A stretch of 64,000 bases of DNA, from the NCBI GenBank assembly GCA_949752745.1, contig OX457024.1, forward strand, positions 110,102,219 to 110,166,218, read 5' to 3'. The position numbers and the translations under genes were made by a program. The notes beneath the pieces were generated by a model, which ran no database searches, was not told the DNA's origin, and saw only the letters and a program-made list of their open reading frames with translations. Shown here in pieces: positions 1 to 10,000 of the stretch. Each line of letters starts with the position of its first letter. The stretch's first letter is position 1. The DNA is from Protula sp. h YS-2021. Taxonomy: Eukaryota; Annelida; Polychaeta; Sabellida; Serpulidae.

Positions 1-283
1 GCTGAACTTCGTTTGACGCAGGGGCTGCGGCTGTTGAATACAAACGCGCCGATTAGTTTGGTTTGGTTTATTGGTGTTTTAAGTCCCTTTCAGCGATCTC
101 AGCGTTATATCTATATCAGGACTACCCTGCCACATTATACTGAAATGGGCCATTCCAGTTTAAATCCCTATGGGGGATCATAATTGAGTGCACAGCTAAT
201 AGGCACGAGCAGGATTCGAACCCGCACCGTCTATGCACCCCCAGATCTGAAGACGAGCGCTCGACCAACTGAGCTACCCGCCC
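1..283. repeat. First (partly visible) copy of a 763-bp tandem duplication
   Basis: This stretch is base-for-base identical to 764-1046, including both LINE-derived flank (1-53) and SINE (54-283). Identity stops abruptly at 283/1046: the first copy continues with GAGTCATCGA, the second with the rest of the SINE head. The simplest reading is a tandem duplication with a 763-bp unit, 284-1046 being the complete second unit and 1-283 the end of the first. Either a very recent duplication or an assembly artefact would give perfect identity. Confidence 0.75.
54..283 (-). mobile_element. tRNA-derived SINE, copy 1 (carried by the tandem duplication)
   Basis: Read on the minus strand the right end is a tRNA-like head with an A box (TAGCTCAGTTGGTCGAG) and a B box (GGTTCGAATCC), then a body and a CCAAACCAAA tail. 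It equals the SINE at 817-1050 except that the last few head bases are lost at the duplication junction. Acceptor-stem pairing is poor, so this is a SINE head and not a working tRNA gene. Confidence 0.7.
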
Positions 284-337
284 GAGTCATCGAGTCATAC
301 CTTTCATTTTTTGAACATGGATATGTGATGTTTGACA

Positions 338-1573
338 TTAATTACCGCCGTTCGGAATTTTTGAGGCATCCTTCAGACTCTTTATTACCAATACCTTCTG
401 TTCTTCGGGAGTTTGACCGTTGTATATCACGAAAACCTTGCGGTCTTTTGTCCATGTATTGGCAATAACTTTTCGAGACCGTAGCTGCTTGACATTGTGG
501 AAAATTTGGGCATTCCTCTATGCGTTAGGTGTTCGTTAATGTAAGCGGGACTGTCGCTATTTTTCAACTCTTTCCTGTTGGACATGATGGCACTCTTGAC
601 CTTTCTCGAGGTGAACTTGACAATAATGTTTTTCTTGTTATTTCGCGTGGGCAGGTAATGGACAGCAGCTATATGTCGGCACTGGAGACGTCTACCTTCA
701 TTTCATCACGAGGCAGCCGAATCACCTTCTCGTCAACGATCGGTTCCTCGTGATCTCTGAGTTGCTGAACTTCGTTTGACGCAGGGGCTGCGGCTGTTGA
801 ATACAAACGCGCCGATTAGTTTGGTTTGGTTTATTGGTGTTTTAAGTCCCTTTCAGCGATCTCAGCGTTATATCTATATCAGGACTACCCTGCCACATTA
901 TACTGAAATGGGCCATTCCAGTTTAAATCCCTATGGGGGATCATAATTGAGTGCACAGCTAATAGGCACGAGCAGGATTCGAACCCGCACCGTCTATGCA
1001 CCCCCAGATCTGAAGACGAGCGCTCGACCAACTGAGCTACCCGCCCCCCTTACAAACGCGCCGATAAACCAGATATGATAACATTATCCACCCTGCTCTA
1101 CTGTTCTAGGGATTCAACCTTATCCTCAAGATCTTTCAGTTGTTTTAAATTGTGCTCATTGTCATTTTCAAGATCTGCTATTTTCTTTGATTTTTTGCGT
1201 ATTTTCCTTCTCGAGATATTCAATTTTATCCGTAAGTTTTTTAACACGTTTCTCTTGACTCTGCATTGTGGTCTTTATTGTGTTTAGCAAGGATTTCAGT
1301 TCATCAAGTTTCGACAGTTTATCCATAATTGCTCCGGGACTAACCGCATGCGTACTGTCAAATGATACATCCAGAGACGGTACGCACAGGGCTTCCAGAT
1401 TCTGCGTTCGCAGCTTGCGCTTTAACAAACGCCCAGCACTCACTGCATTTCCTCGTATCATCCGGACGAATGTCTACGTTTTCGTTGTGATTACGTTCGC
1501 ACACGTTTTCATTGTTCAGAAATTGCGGCATTTTATATATCGCTGACGAATTGACTTGCTCAGATTGTGACAC
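338..1573 (-). pseudogene. LINE ORF1 (RNA-binding protein) remnant, split by a SINE
   Basis: On the minus strand the pieces form a typical non-LTR retrotransposon ORF1. An N-terminal part (1573-1291) carries a CSECWAF cysteine motif. A heptad coiled coil (about 1300-1110) reads LEKENTQKIKE then LEDKVESLEQ. The start of the RRM follows (SRVDNVIISG, near 1070). After the SINE, reading resumes at 801 with STAAAPASNEVQQLRDHEE, then IIVKFTSRKVKSAIM, AYINEHLT and a C-terminal basic region (RKNAQIFHNVKQLRSRK, TWTKDRKVFVIYNG), ending at TAA 338-340. The order coiled coil, RRM, CTD is known for L1/CR1-type ORF1p. At least two frame changes (about 1360-1460 and near 500), an in-frame stop before SRVDN and the SINE make it inactive. 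No reverse transcriptase ORF2 lies in the window. Confidence 0.72.
817..1050 (-). mobile_element. tRNA-derived SINE with 15-bp target-site duplication
   Basis: A 234-bp element whose minus-strand 5' end is a tRNA-like head (GGGCGGGTAGCTCAG, B box GGTTCGAATCC) and whose 3' end is an A/C-rich tail (ACCAAACCAAACTA). It is flanked by the perfect 15-bp direct repeat TACAAACGCGCCGAT (802-816 and 1051-1065). Deleting the element plus one repeat restores the LINE ORF1 reading ISGLSARLYSTAAAP, so the insertion site is independently confirmed. SINEs of this class are moved in trans by LINE machinery. Confidence 0.85.
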
Positions 1574-1914
1574 TTTCAGACTTCAAACTCCGCTTTTGCA
1601 GAAGTTATGTAGTAAAGCATGACAAAGTCTTAATTTTGGCACAAATTGTATGTGTATTTTATCTCTATAAACTGTGCTATTTAACATCGCCACAGAAGTG
1701 CCTCAAAGCGAGCACAGTTGACTTGCATGTCGTTGTTTAGCGAGGATTTGAAGTTGGTACGCCGAAGCTCAGTAGTGGGTCGCTTCATGGAACTATCTCG
1801 CCACACAAGTGCCTCAAAACGAGTGCAGTTGACTTGCAGATCGTTAAATGGCAAGGAATTGAAGCGGCTACGCCGAACTCCATTAGCGAGCCGATTCAAT
1901 AGATGTAGAATTAG
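1574..1914 (-). other. Probable LINE 5' region with two ~110-bp subrepeats
   Basis: Lies upstream of the ORF1 start on the minus strand. It holds two diverged direct repeats (about 1685-1795 and 1796-1910) that share AGTGCCTCAAA, CAGTTGACTTGCA and TACGCCGAA. Tandem monomers in 5' UTRs act as promoters in some LINEs, but that role is only inference here. A second copy lies at 2904-3244. Confidence 0.45.
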
Positions 1915-2620
1915 CAGGGTTGGCCAAAAAGCGGCCAAATCTAGATTTTGCCTTGCCGGTGGCAAAATCTGGCAATTGCCGGGAAAATCTGGCCAAATCT
2001 GGCAAAATGTAAAGTCATAAATTCTCGCCAGGTTTTTTATAATTGGGGCAAACGGAGTTTCTAACTTTGTTAGGTATAATAAAAAGGTATTCAGTTCAAT
2101 TTCTGATTACTAAAGATCAAAACACTGAATTCAACCGGAGATTAAGAATGCTCGAGGGATTAATTTGTCGTGAAGCCACATACAAAAAGATTGTCGCCGG
2201 GTTTTTATAATTAGGGAAACGGAGTTTCTAACTTTTATCGGTATAATAAAGTGGTGTTTAGTTAATCTTGTGATTATTAAACGTCAAAACACTGTATGAA
2301 ACCGGAGATTAAGAATGCTCGAGGGATTAATTTGTCGTGAAGCCACATACAAAGAGATGTAATTACCGGAGATTCAACTATTCCAAATTACTACTCAAAT
2401 TTATCATCTGCAGAGACATGCATTGTAGAATTGCGGATTAGACTTTTTAACCAAAAACTCCCCTTTTTATGTACTTAAATACTCTATTATGTGCTATTGA
2501 ATTTATAGGAAGTGCATTATTTATGTAAATATACGCGTGCTTGGGTGAATAAAACTACCTCTACTACATTTCAAGAAAAATAAATATTAAAATTAAATGA
2601 ACAAAAAAATTGCAAAAAAA
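1915..2620. mobile_element. Right-truncated copy of the hAT-like element
   Basis: Identical to 3245-3950. It starts with the terminal CAGGGTTGGC after AGAATTAG but lacks the last 118 bp and the right terminal repeat, because the tandem duplication breakpoint cuts it. Confidence 0.75.
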
Positions 2621-3950
2621 GGATTTCAGTTCATCAAGTTTCGACAGTTTATCCATAATTGCTCCGGGACTAACCGCATGCGTACTGTCAAATGATACAT
2701 CCAGAGACGGTACGCACAGGGCTTCCAGATTCTGCGTTCGCAGCTTGCGCTTTAACAAACGCCCAGCACTCACTGCATTTCCTCGTATCATCCGGACGAA
2801 TGTCTACGTTTTCGTTGTGATTACGTTCGCACACGTTTTCATTGTTCAGAAATTGCGGCATTTTATATATCGCTGACGAATTGACTTGCTCAGATTGTGA
2901 CACTTTCAGACTTCAAACTCCGCTTTTGCAGAAGTTATGTAGTAAAGCATGACAAAGTCTTAATTTTGGCACAAATTGTATGTGTATTTTATCTCTATAA
3001 ACTGTGCTATTTAACATCGCCACAGAAGTGCCTCAAAGCGAGCACAGTTGACTTGCATGTCGTTGTTTAGCGAGGATTTGAAGTTGGTACGCCGAAGCTC
3101 AGTAGTGGGTCGCTTCATGGAACTATCTCGCCACACAAGTGCCTCAAAACGAGTGCAGTTGACTTGCAGATCGTTAAATGGCAAGGAATTGAAGCGGCTA
3201 CGCCGAACTCCATTAGCGAGCCGATTCAATAGATGTAGAATTAGCAGGGTTGGCCAAAAAGCGGCCAAATCTAGATTTTGCCTTGCCGGTGGCAAAATCT
3301 GGCAATTGCCGGGAAAATCTGGCCAAATCTGGCAAAATGTAAAGTCATAAATTCTCGCCAGGTTTTTTATAATTGGGGCAAACGGAGTTTCTAACTTTGT
3401 TAGGTATAATAAAAAGGTATTCAGTTCAATTTCTGATTACTAAAGATCAAAACACTGAATTCAACCGGAGATTAAGAATGCTCGAGGGATTAATTTGTCG
3501 TGAAGCCACATACAAAAAGATTGTCGCCGGGTTTTTATAATTAGGGAAACGGAGTTTCTAACTTTTATCGGTATAATAAAGTGGTGTTTAGTTAATCTTG
3601 TGATTATTAAACGTCAAAACACTGTATGAAACCGGAGATTAAGAATGCTCGAGGGATTAATTTGTCGTGAAGCCACATACAAAGAGATGTAATTACCGGA
3701 GATTCAACTATTCCAAATTACTACTCAAATTTATCATCTGCAGAGACATGCATTGTAGAATTGCGGATTAGACTTTTTAACCAAAAACTCCCCTTTTTAT
3801 GTACTTAAATACTCTATTATGTGCTATTGAATTTATAGGAAGTGCATTATTTATGTAAATATACGCGTGCTTGGGTGAATAAAACTACCTCTACTACATT
3901 TCAAGAAAAATAAATATTAAAATTAAATGAACAAAAAAATTGCAAAAAAA
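2621..3950. repeat. 1330-bp tandem duplication, unit 2
   Basis: Second unit of the duplication described for 1291-2620; I found no difference between the units on reading through. Only this unit runs on into the intact right end of the hAT-like element (to 4068). The LINE ORF1 N-terminal fragment recurs here at about 2621-2903 (minus strand) but stops at the unit boundary. Confidence 0.85.
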
Positions 3951-4068
3951 GTTGGGCGAAAAAACCAGATTCTGCCAGATTTGGCCAGATTGGGCCATTT
4001 TAAGAGATTCTGTCTTGCCGGCCAAATCTGGCCGGCCAAATCTGGCCGGCCAAATCTTGCCAACCCTG
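3245..4068. mobile_element. Non-autonomous hAT-like DNA transposon, complete
   Basis: 824 bp with terminal inverted repeats CAGGGTTGGC at the left and GCCAACCCTG at the right. The flanking 8-bp target duplication AGAATTAG (3237-3244 and 4069-4076) is perfect. CAGGG ends and 8-bp duplications are hallmarks of the hAT superfamily. GGCCAAATCTGGC repeats crowd both subterminal regions. Inside are two ~171-bp direct repeats (from about 3357 and 3528, sharing CTCGAGGGATTAATTTG). No transposase is encoded. Confidence 0.85.
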
Positions 4069-4076
4069 AGAATTAG

Positions 4077-4344
4077 GCATAAATTAATTGTGTACAGTCA
4101 CAAAATTTCTTCCATGCGTTTTGAAATATCAGTACTGGTCTGGTGCATAATTTTCCCTGTTTCACGTAACAAACCATACACCTAGAAAGGGTGTCGAATA
4201 TTTTCCAGTCACAGATCTTTTTTTTTTTTTTTTGTGCATCGCTTAGCAGGCAACAGAACAGAAATCGAGACATTGGTGTTCTTTTTTTTTTTTTGTTGAC
4301 GAAAAGTTGCCAGTATTTATAACAGAATTACTGTAGCATATATA
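4077..4344. other. Flank without recognisable gene
   Basis: Continues the sequence into which the hAT-like element inserted. Two poly-T runs (4219-4234 and 4281-4294) are the only notable features. Confidence 0.4.
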
Positions 4345-4700
4345 TAAATTGTGTGCCGCAGTTTCTCTGATGTCCTTGTCTTATGACAAGCAGCTCACTA
4401 TTTTGGCACAGCCTCCCCCCCCCCCCCTCCCCCCTTCTCCCACAGAGGTCAGTCATCTGTTACCAGTTGTGGAGAATGCTAGTGCTTTTCGACCGATGAC
4501 CGATGTACGAAGACAAGGGCATATATCGTGGTCACCTTCCAGACCCGCATTAAAAAGGCGTACCTTAAACCTGTTTGTAGTGACCACTTTCCAGACCCAG
4601 ATAACAACTTGTACCTGGACTTATATAGAACAAGAGGACTGATATGCCCACAAGTTACCCCCCCCCCACCACCACCACCCCCCCCCCCTTCAGGAATTGG
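4345..4700 (-). mobile_element. Diverged fragment of the large HINE-like family
   Basis: GCAGCTCACTATTTTGGCA, a poly-C tract, CTTCTCCCACAGAGGTCAGTCATCTG and repeated GTGACCAC(T/C)TTCCAGACCC units align in order with 49080-49640 and 58200-58760. Both element ends are missing. Poly-C tracts at 4425-4440 and 4661-4689. Confidence 0.55.
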
Positions 4701-5432
4701 ATAAAGGTGATACGCACGCAATCCGACTTCTCTGCGCATGAGATATATTTACTCAGCTACATTTAAAATGTAAAAGATCTTTTTATTTTGAAAATAGAAC
4801 AAATTTTTGATTTATTGATATATTTATTTATTGATTTATTGAAATGCATCCTGACGCGTGTCTTCCCCCTATAAAAGAGACTATTGCTTTGACACGCAAT
4901 AACGAATGTTATGCTTAAGTAAGCCAGAATTGCTAGAAGGATGTGAATTATGAAATGTTCGGGTGAAATTTTATCTTTCGCCAATTACTTTGGCTAAGTA
5001 GTCTGAAGTTACTTTGAAGTTCTGTTTATTGAAGTTTTGTTTCGGTCCCGAGCACTTCGAATTAAGCGTAACTGACTGTATACAATTTCTGTACCATAGT
5101 AATAATGTCATTAACGATTTTATAATGCTGGTGTTTGCCGTATGTCGGGTGAGTTTCGTGTCAAATTGAACCCCCTTTTTCACGATTTGGGTTATTATTT
5201 CTCTTTCTTTTTCGATCAAAGATGATGAGAGAAATCATTTAGGCTATAGACAAGATGCAGAACACAAAAACAACTGCAACAAAAGCACTTTTATGCATTT
5301 GATTAAAAACAAATATGGATTAAGTGGGAAAATGAACGAAAATAAAATGAAATGAGAGTGCTGCAGGAGTGAGTCATTATAGTAAACGTCTTTTTTTTGT
5401 GTGTATTTGTGTGTATTTGTGTGTATTTGCAG
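4701..5432 (+). other. Upstream intron or 5' flank of aftiphilin
   Basis: No coding exon is recognised. The stretch ends in GTGTATTT repeats and a splice acceptor (TTTGCAG, ending 5432), which suggests that the first coding exon is preceded by a non-coding exon further upstream. I cannot place that exon or a promoter. Confidence 0.4.
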
Positions 5433-5442
5433 ACGATCCGTC

Positions 5443-7050
5443 ATGTCCTCATTTATCCCCATGGTATCGTCCTCGCCCCCACCTATGGATAACGACGAAG
5501 GGTGGGGCGACGATGACGGTTTTGGCGACTTCGCTACAGTCACGCCCATTGGTCACCAAAACGGCGACGGCTTCGACGATTTTGCGTCGTTTGAGCAGCA
5601 CACATCGGCAAACGTCGGGTATAGCTCATTCGAGCCAATGAAAACTGAGGATTCAAAGCATGGCGTTGATGTAGGATCGGTTGAGTCGGGTCGAATGGAT
5701 GACCCAGCGATCAGTGACTGGGCAGATTGGAATGCCTACGGCGGGATGGAGGGATCTGTACAACCTGCCGAAGACGCGCATACTGACGTGCCGTCCAGCT
5801 TGTCCGAAGACTGTGATAACTCGGTGCCGAGTCCCACCAACGAGGTGGTTGTCCGCACGCCCGGAGGGCCGCTCGAGGCCGACGGGCCAGCCGGTGGTTG
5901 TGATGCTGAACAGGGTATTGGAGACTCGACCAGCGGCATGGGGGAGGATACTAGTCAACAGTCATCACGTGACTCCGGTCTCTTTAGTTCTGAGGTGTCA
6001 CCGTCACCCACAGGGACGGGGAACACTGTCGGTACGTCATCGGGGGATTCCGCGGCAGCGGGCCGTGTGACGTCATCAGGGAATTCCGCGGGAGATCCTG
6101 TGACGTCGGAGACTTCACAGGGCAAGACGGATGATTTCATATCAAATAATGTTTCAAGCTTTTCTGTAACTAGTCACAGTGACAGCGCGATAAGTACCTG
6201 TAGTGACCAGGACCCTGGAAATAATATAAGGGATAATGTAAAAGACACTGAGAGTATTGACGTGGACACTGAAAGGACCATGGTAAATCCAGAGGATTCA
6301 ACTTTTCATTCCCGCTCGAGTGACCCCATTTCTAGTCAATGTCCGGATACCAGTGATACTGTCGAGGCAGCCCAGTCGCGGGATTCGAGCCCTGCCCCTC
6401 TCGACTTCAAACCCGTCTCGGTGAGCGAGGAGGACTCGCAAAGCCTTGACGGCCATTACGGGCAGTTTGCAGACTGCAGTGCTGGCGAGGCTGCTGCCGT
6501 CTTCACGGAAGCAGAAGCGTCTGCAGGTTCGGACAGTGACGTCATCAGGGACGATTCCACGCCGCATTTTTCTTCCTCTCAGTGCGAGCTCAGTGATATG
6601 GGCATTAAAAGTGATTGTGATTGCAAGCAGCCCGCGGATATCGATGCCGTGTGTGGGGGTGGGGGTGGTGTCGATTCTTGTTCAGATTCACCCAGCCATG
6701 GTGTCACTCTTAGCAGTGCTGAGGAAAGTGAAAGCGTTCAAAACGGCAGCGATTGTGCTGCTTTCGTGAAGGAGGACTCCAAGCCTGCTGGCAGTGACAC
6801 TGTGGGCCATTCGGAACGCGGCAGTGCGAAAGAACTGGGGGACAGCCCGGAAGTAGGTCAAGTGGTTACGGATACTGCAGGGAGTGAGCCAAGCCAAGAA
6901 AGTATCTCAGAGGATAACGGAGAAGGCAATCAAAAACAGTACGATGGCACTTCTGCTGTCCAAGGCAACAGCGATGTGCATTCGGAACACGATTCTATGG
7001 GTGCTGGCCAGACTGACGGGTTCACTGATTTCGCTTCGAATGGATTCAAG
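5443..7050 (+). CDS. AFTPH: Aftiphilin coding exon 1 (residues 1-536)
   Basis: Long disordered exon with the start codon. It has acidic-Phe motifs at both ends and a WADWNAY stretch at 93-99 resembling a WxxF-like peptide. The end at AAG/GTTGGT is set by phase: 536 whole codons join the phase-0 start of exon 2. The stronger-looking donor GTATGA at 7055 would break the frame, so the used donor is weak or my exon 2 start is off. The 5' edge is the acceptor ending at 5432, leaving 10 nt of 5' UTR here. Confidence 0.85.
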
Positions 7051-10000
7051 GTTGGTATGAAAGACCGTCTTTGTATTTTAATAAACCCGTATAAATAATT
7101 CATTTTTTTTTACATGGGGGCAAAATATGTGAATGTGTTTCGATTTATTCAAAAAAATAGAAAATTATTTGGTTTTTGTATTGATAAATTTTTCCTACCC
7201 ATTTTACCAGTATGCATATTGAAGACTGTTGTAATATTTTGGTAACAAATTAACGACCAAAAGAAATGGTTTTATGAAAACTTCAGGCAGTGACGTGGTG
7301 CTATATATAGAAGTTTTTTTGTTTTTTTTTGTTCGTCGTTCTTGATTATTTAGCTTATTTCCTGGTACAAAGGTAAATAAACACATAAAATATGATTTGG
7401 AGAGAACGATGTTGACAGACATTAATATATATATATATATTATATATAGTATAATGTATATAATATATATATATATAATTTGCAGCTAGTTGAGTAGACA
7501 GCTTAATGAAGAATTGAAACTCTTTAATGTAAAGTATCACTGCGTAGAATCTTTGAAAACGGACTTTTCGCGGTGCAGTAAAAAATCCTTAAGGGTTGTA
7601 CAAGTAATGCGAGGATTAAACTTTCTGCACAAGCTGCTTGATATGAACTGATATATCGCGTGCTTGTTTGTGACTTTAGTGAGCTTTAATTTGAGTGTTT
7701 GTATCAGCGAAAGTGTGAAATCTGTGACGTAGGAGGCGGAAGCCACGACGGGAGAAGAGAAGCTGCACGAGAGCGGAGACGACGATTGGTCAGCGTTTGA
7801 CACGGGGCACGCTACAACGGCTTCACGCGACAACTGGGGTGAAGGGACGGCAGAGGAGGATGGGGGCGGCTGGGCGGCGTTCGGGTCGCCGTCCGGAACG
7901 GCAGGTGCGGCGGAGGGTGGCGACTGGGCGGCGTTCAGTGGGCGTGACGTCACGGAACCTGTCTCTCTAGAGCCAGGTATGTGTGTAACCTTCAGGTGTG
8001 TGGTCAGGTATGGGGGTGCACTCTCAGGTGTATCGTCAGGTTTGGGGGTGCATTGTCAGGTGTGTCGTCAGGTTTGGGGGTGCACTGTCAGGTGTGTCGT
8101 CAGGTATGGGGGTGCACTATCAGGTTTGTGATCATGTATGGAGGTGCACTTTCAGGTGTGTCGTCAGGTATGGGGGTGCACTTTCAGGTGTGTCGTCAGG
8201 TTTGGGGGTTTGCACTGTCAGGTGTGTGGTCAGGTATGGGGGTGCACTTTCAGGTGTGTGGTCAGGTTTGGGGGTGCTCTGTCAGGTGTGTGGTCAGGTA
8301 TGGGGGTGCGCTGTCAGGTGTGTCGTCAGGTATGGGGGTGCACTATCAGGTTTGTGATCATGTATGGGGGTGCACTTTCAGGTGTGTCGTCAGGTATGGG
8401 GGTGCACTTTCAGGTGTGTCGTCAGGTATGGGGGTGCACTCTCAGGTGTGTGGTCAGGTATGGGGATGCACTGTCAGGTGTATCGTCAGGTTTGGGGGTG
8501 CATTGACAGGTGTGTCGTCAGGTTTGGGGGTGCACTGTCAGGTGTGTGGTCAGGTATGGGGGTGCACTTTCAGGTGTGTGGTCAGGTTTGGGGGTGCTCT
8601 GTCAGGTGTGTGGTCAGGTATGGGGGTGCGCTGTCAGGTGTGTGGTCAGGTTTGGGGGGTGCTCTGTCAGGTGTGTGGTCAGGTATGGGGGTGCGCTGTC
8701 AGGTGTGTCGTCAGGTATGGGGGTGCACTTTCAGGTGTGTCGTCAGGTTTGGGGGTTTGCACTGTCAGGTGTGTGGTCAGGTATGGGGGTGCACTTTCAG
8801 GTGTGTGGTCAGGTTTGGGGGTGCTCTGTCAGGTGTGTGGTCAGGTATGGGGGTGCGCTGTCAGGTGTGTGGTCAGGTATGGGGGTGCACTATCAGGTTT
8901 GTGATCATGTATGGGGGTGCACTTTCAGGTGTGTCGTCAGGTATGGGGGTGCACTTTCAGGTGTGTCGTCAGGTATGGGGGTGCACTCTCAGGTGTGTGG
9001 TCAGGTATGGGGATGCACTGTCAGGTGTATCGTCAGGTTTGGGGGTGCATTGTCAGGTGTGTCGTCAGGTTTGGGGGTGCACTGTCAGGTGTGTGGTCAG
9101 GTATGGGCGTGCACTTTCAGGTGTGTGGTCAGGTTTTGGGGTGCTCTGTCAGGTGTGTGGTTAGGTATGGGGGTGCGCTGTCAGGTGTGTGGTCAGGTTT
9201 GGGGGTGCTCTGTCAGGTGTGTGGTCAGGTATGGGGGTGCGCTGTCAGGTGTGTGGTCAGGTTTGGGGGTGCGCTGTCAGGTGTGTGGTCAGGTATGGGG
9301 GTGCACTTTCAGGTGTGTGGTCAGGTTTGGGGGTGCTCTGTCAGGTGTGTGGTCAGGTATGGGGGTGCGCTGTCAGGTGTGTGGTCAGGTTTGGGGGTGC
9401 TCTGTCAGGTGTGTGGTCAGGTTTGGGGGTGCTCTGTCAGGTGTGTGGTCAGGTATGGGGGTGCGCTGTCAGGTGTGTGGTCAGGTTTGGGGGTGCTCTG
9501 TCAGGTGTGTGGTCAGGTTTGGGGTGCTCTGTCAGGTGTGTGGTCAGGTTTGGGGGTGCTCTGTCAGGTGTGTGGTCAGGTTTGGGGGTGCTCTGTCAGG
9601 TGTGTGGTCAGGTATGGGGGTGCGCTGTCAGGTGTGTGGTCAGGTATGGGGGTGCACTGTCAGGTGTGTGGTCAGGTATGGGGGTGCGCTGTCAGGTGTG
9701 TGGTCAGGTATGGGGGTGCACTGTCAGGTGTGTGGTCAGGTATGGGGGTGCGCTGTCAGGTGTGTGGTCAGGTATGGGGGTGCACTGTCAGGTGTGTGGT
9801 CAGGTATGGGGGTGCGCTGTCAGGTGTGTGGCCAGGGGGACTTGACGTTCCGTACCTTTTCCTTTCCGTACCCTTTTTGAACCGTTCCGTACCCTTTTTT
9901 TGGACGTTCCGCACCCTGCCAAAAGACGTTCCGCACCCTGTTTGGCCGAACCGCACCCTTTCTTATTTTCAGCGGTTTCTTCGAAGTAAATATTTAGTTC

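Larger units (their letters stand above)
1291..2620. repeat. 1330-bp tandem duplication, unit 1
   Basis: This unit is followed directly by an apparently identical unit at 2621-3950. It contains the 5' part of the LINE ORF1, the LINE 5' region and the first 706 bp of a hAT-like element. Its right edge falls inside that element, so the duplication happened after the hAT insertion. The junction reads TGCAAAAAAA then GGATTTCAG, with no obvious long homology. Confidence 0.85.

Noticed and set aside
202..283. Functional tRNA gene on the minus strand
   Set aside because: The A and B boxes are good, but the acceptor stem does not pair, and the sequence continues into a SINE body flanked (in its second copy) by a target duplication.
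3245..4068. Long terminal repeat retrotransposon explanation for the identical 1330-bp blocks
   Set aside because: No TG...CA ends, no primer-binding site or polypurine tract, the blocks abut directly, and their edges fall inside other elements.
7981..9880. Very long plus-strand ORFs (up to 456 codons) reading CQVCGQVWG-type repeats
   Set aside because: They lie in the 32-bp minisatellite inside an intron. The unit length is not a multiple of three and no frame has a stop, so long ORFs are automatic.
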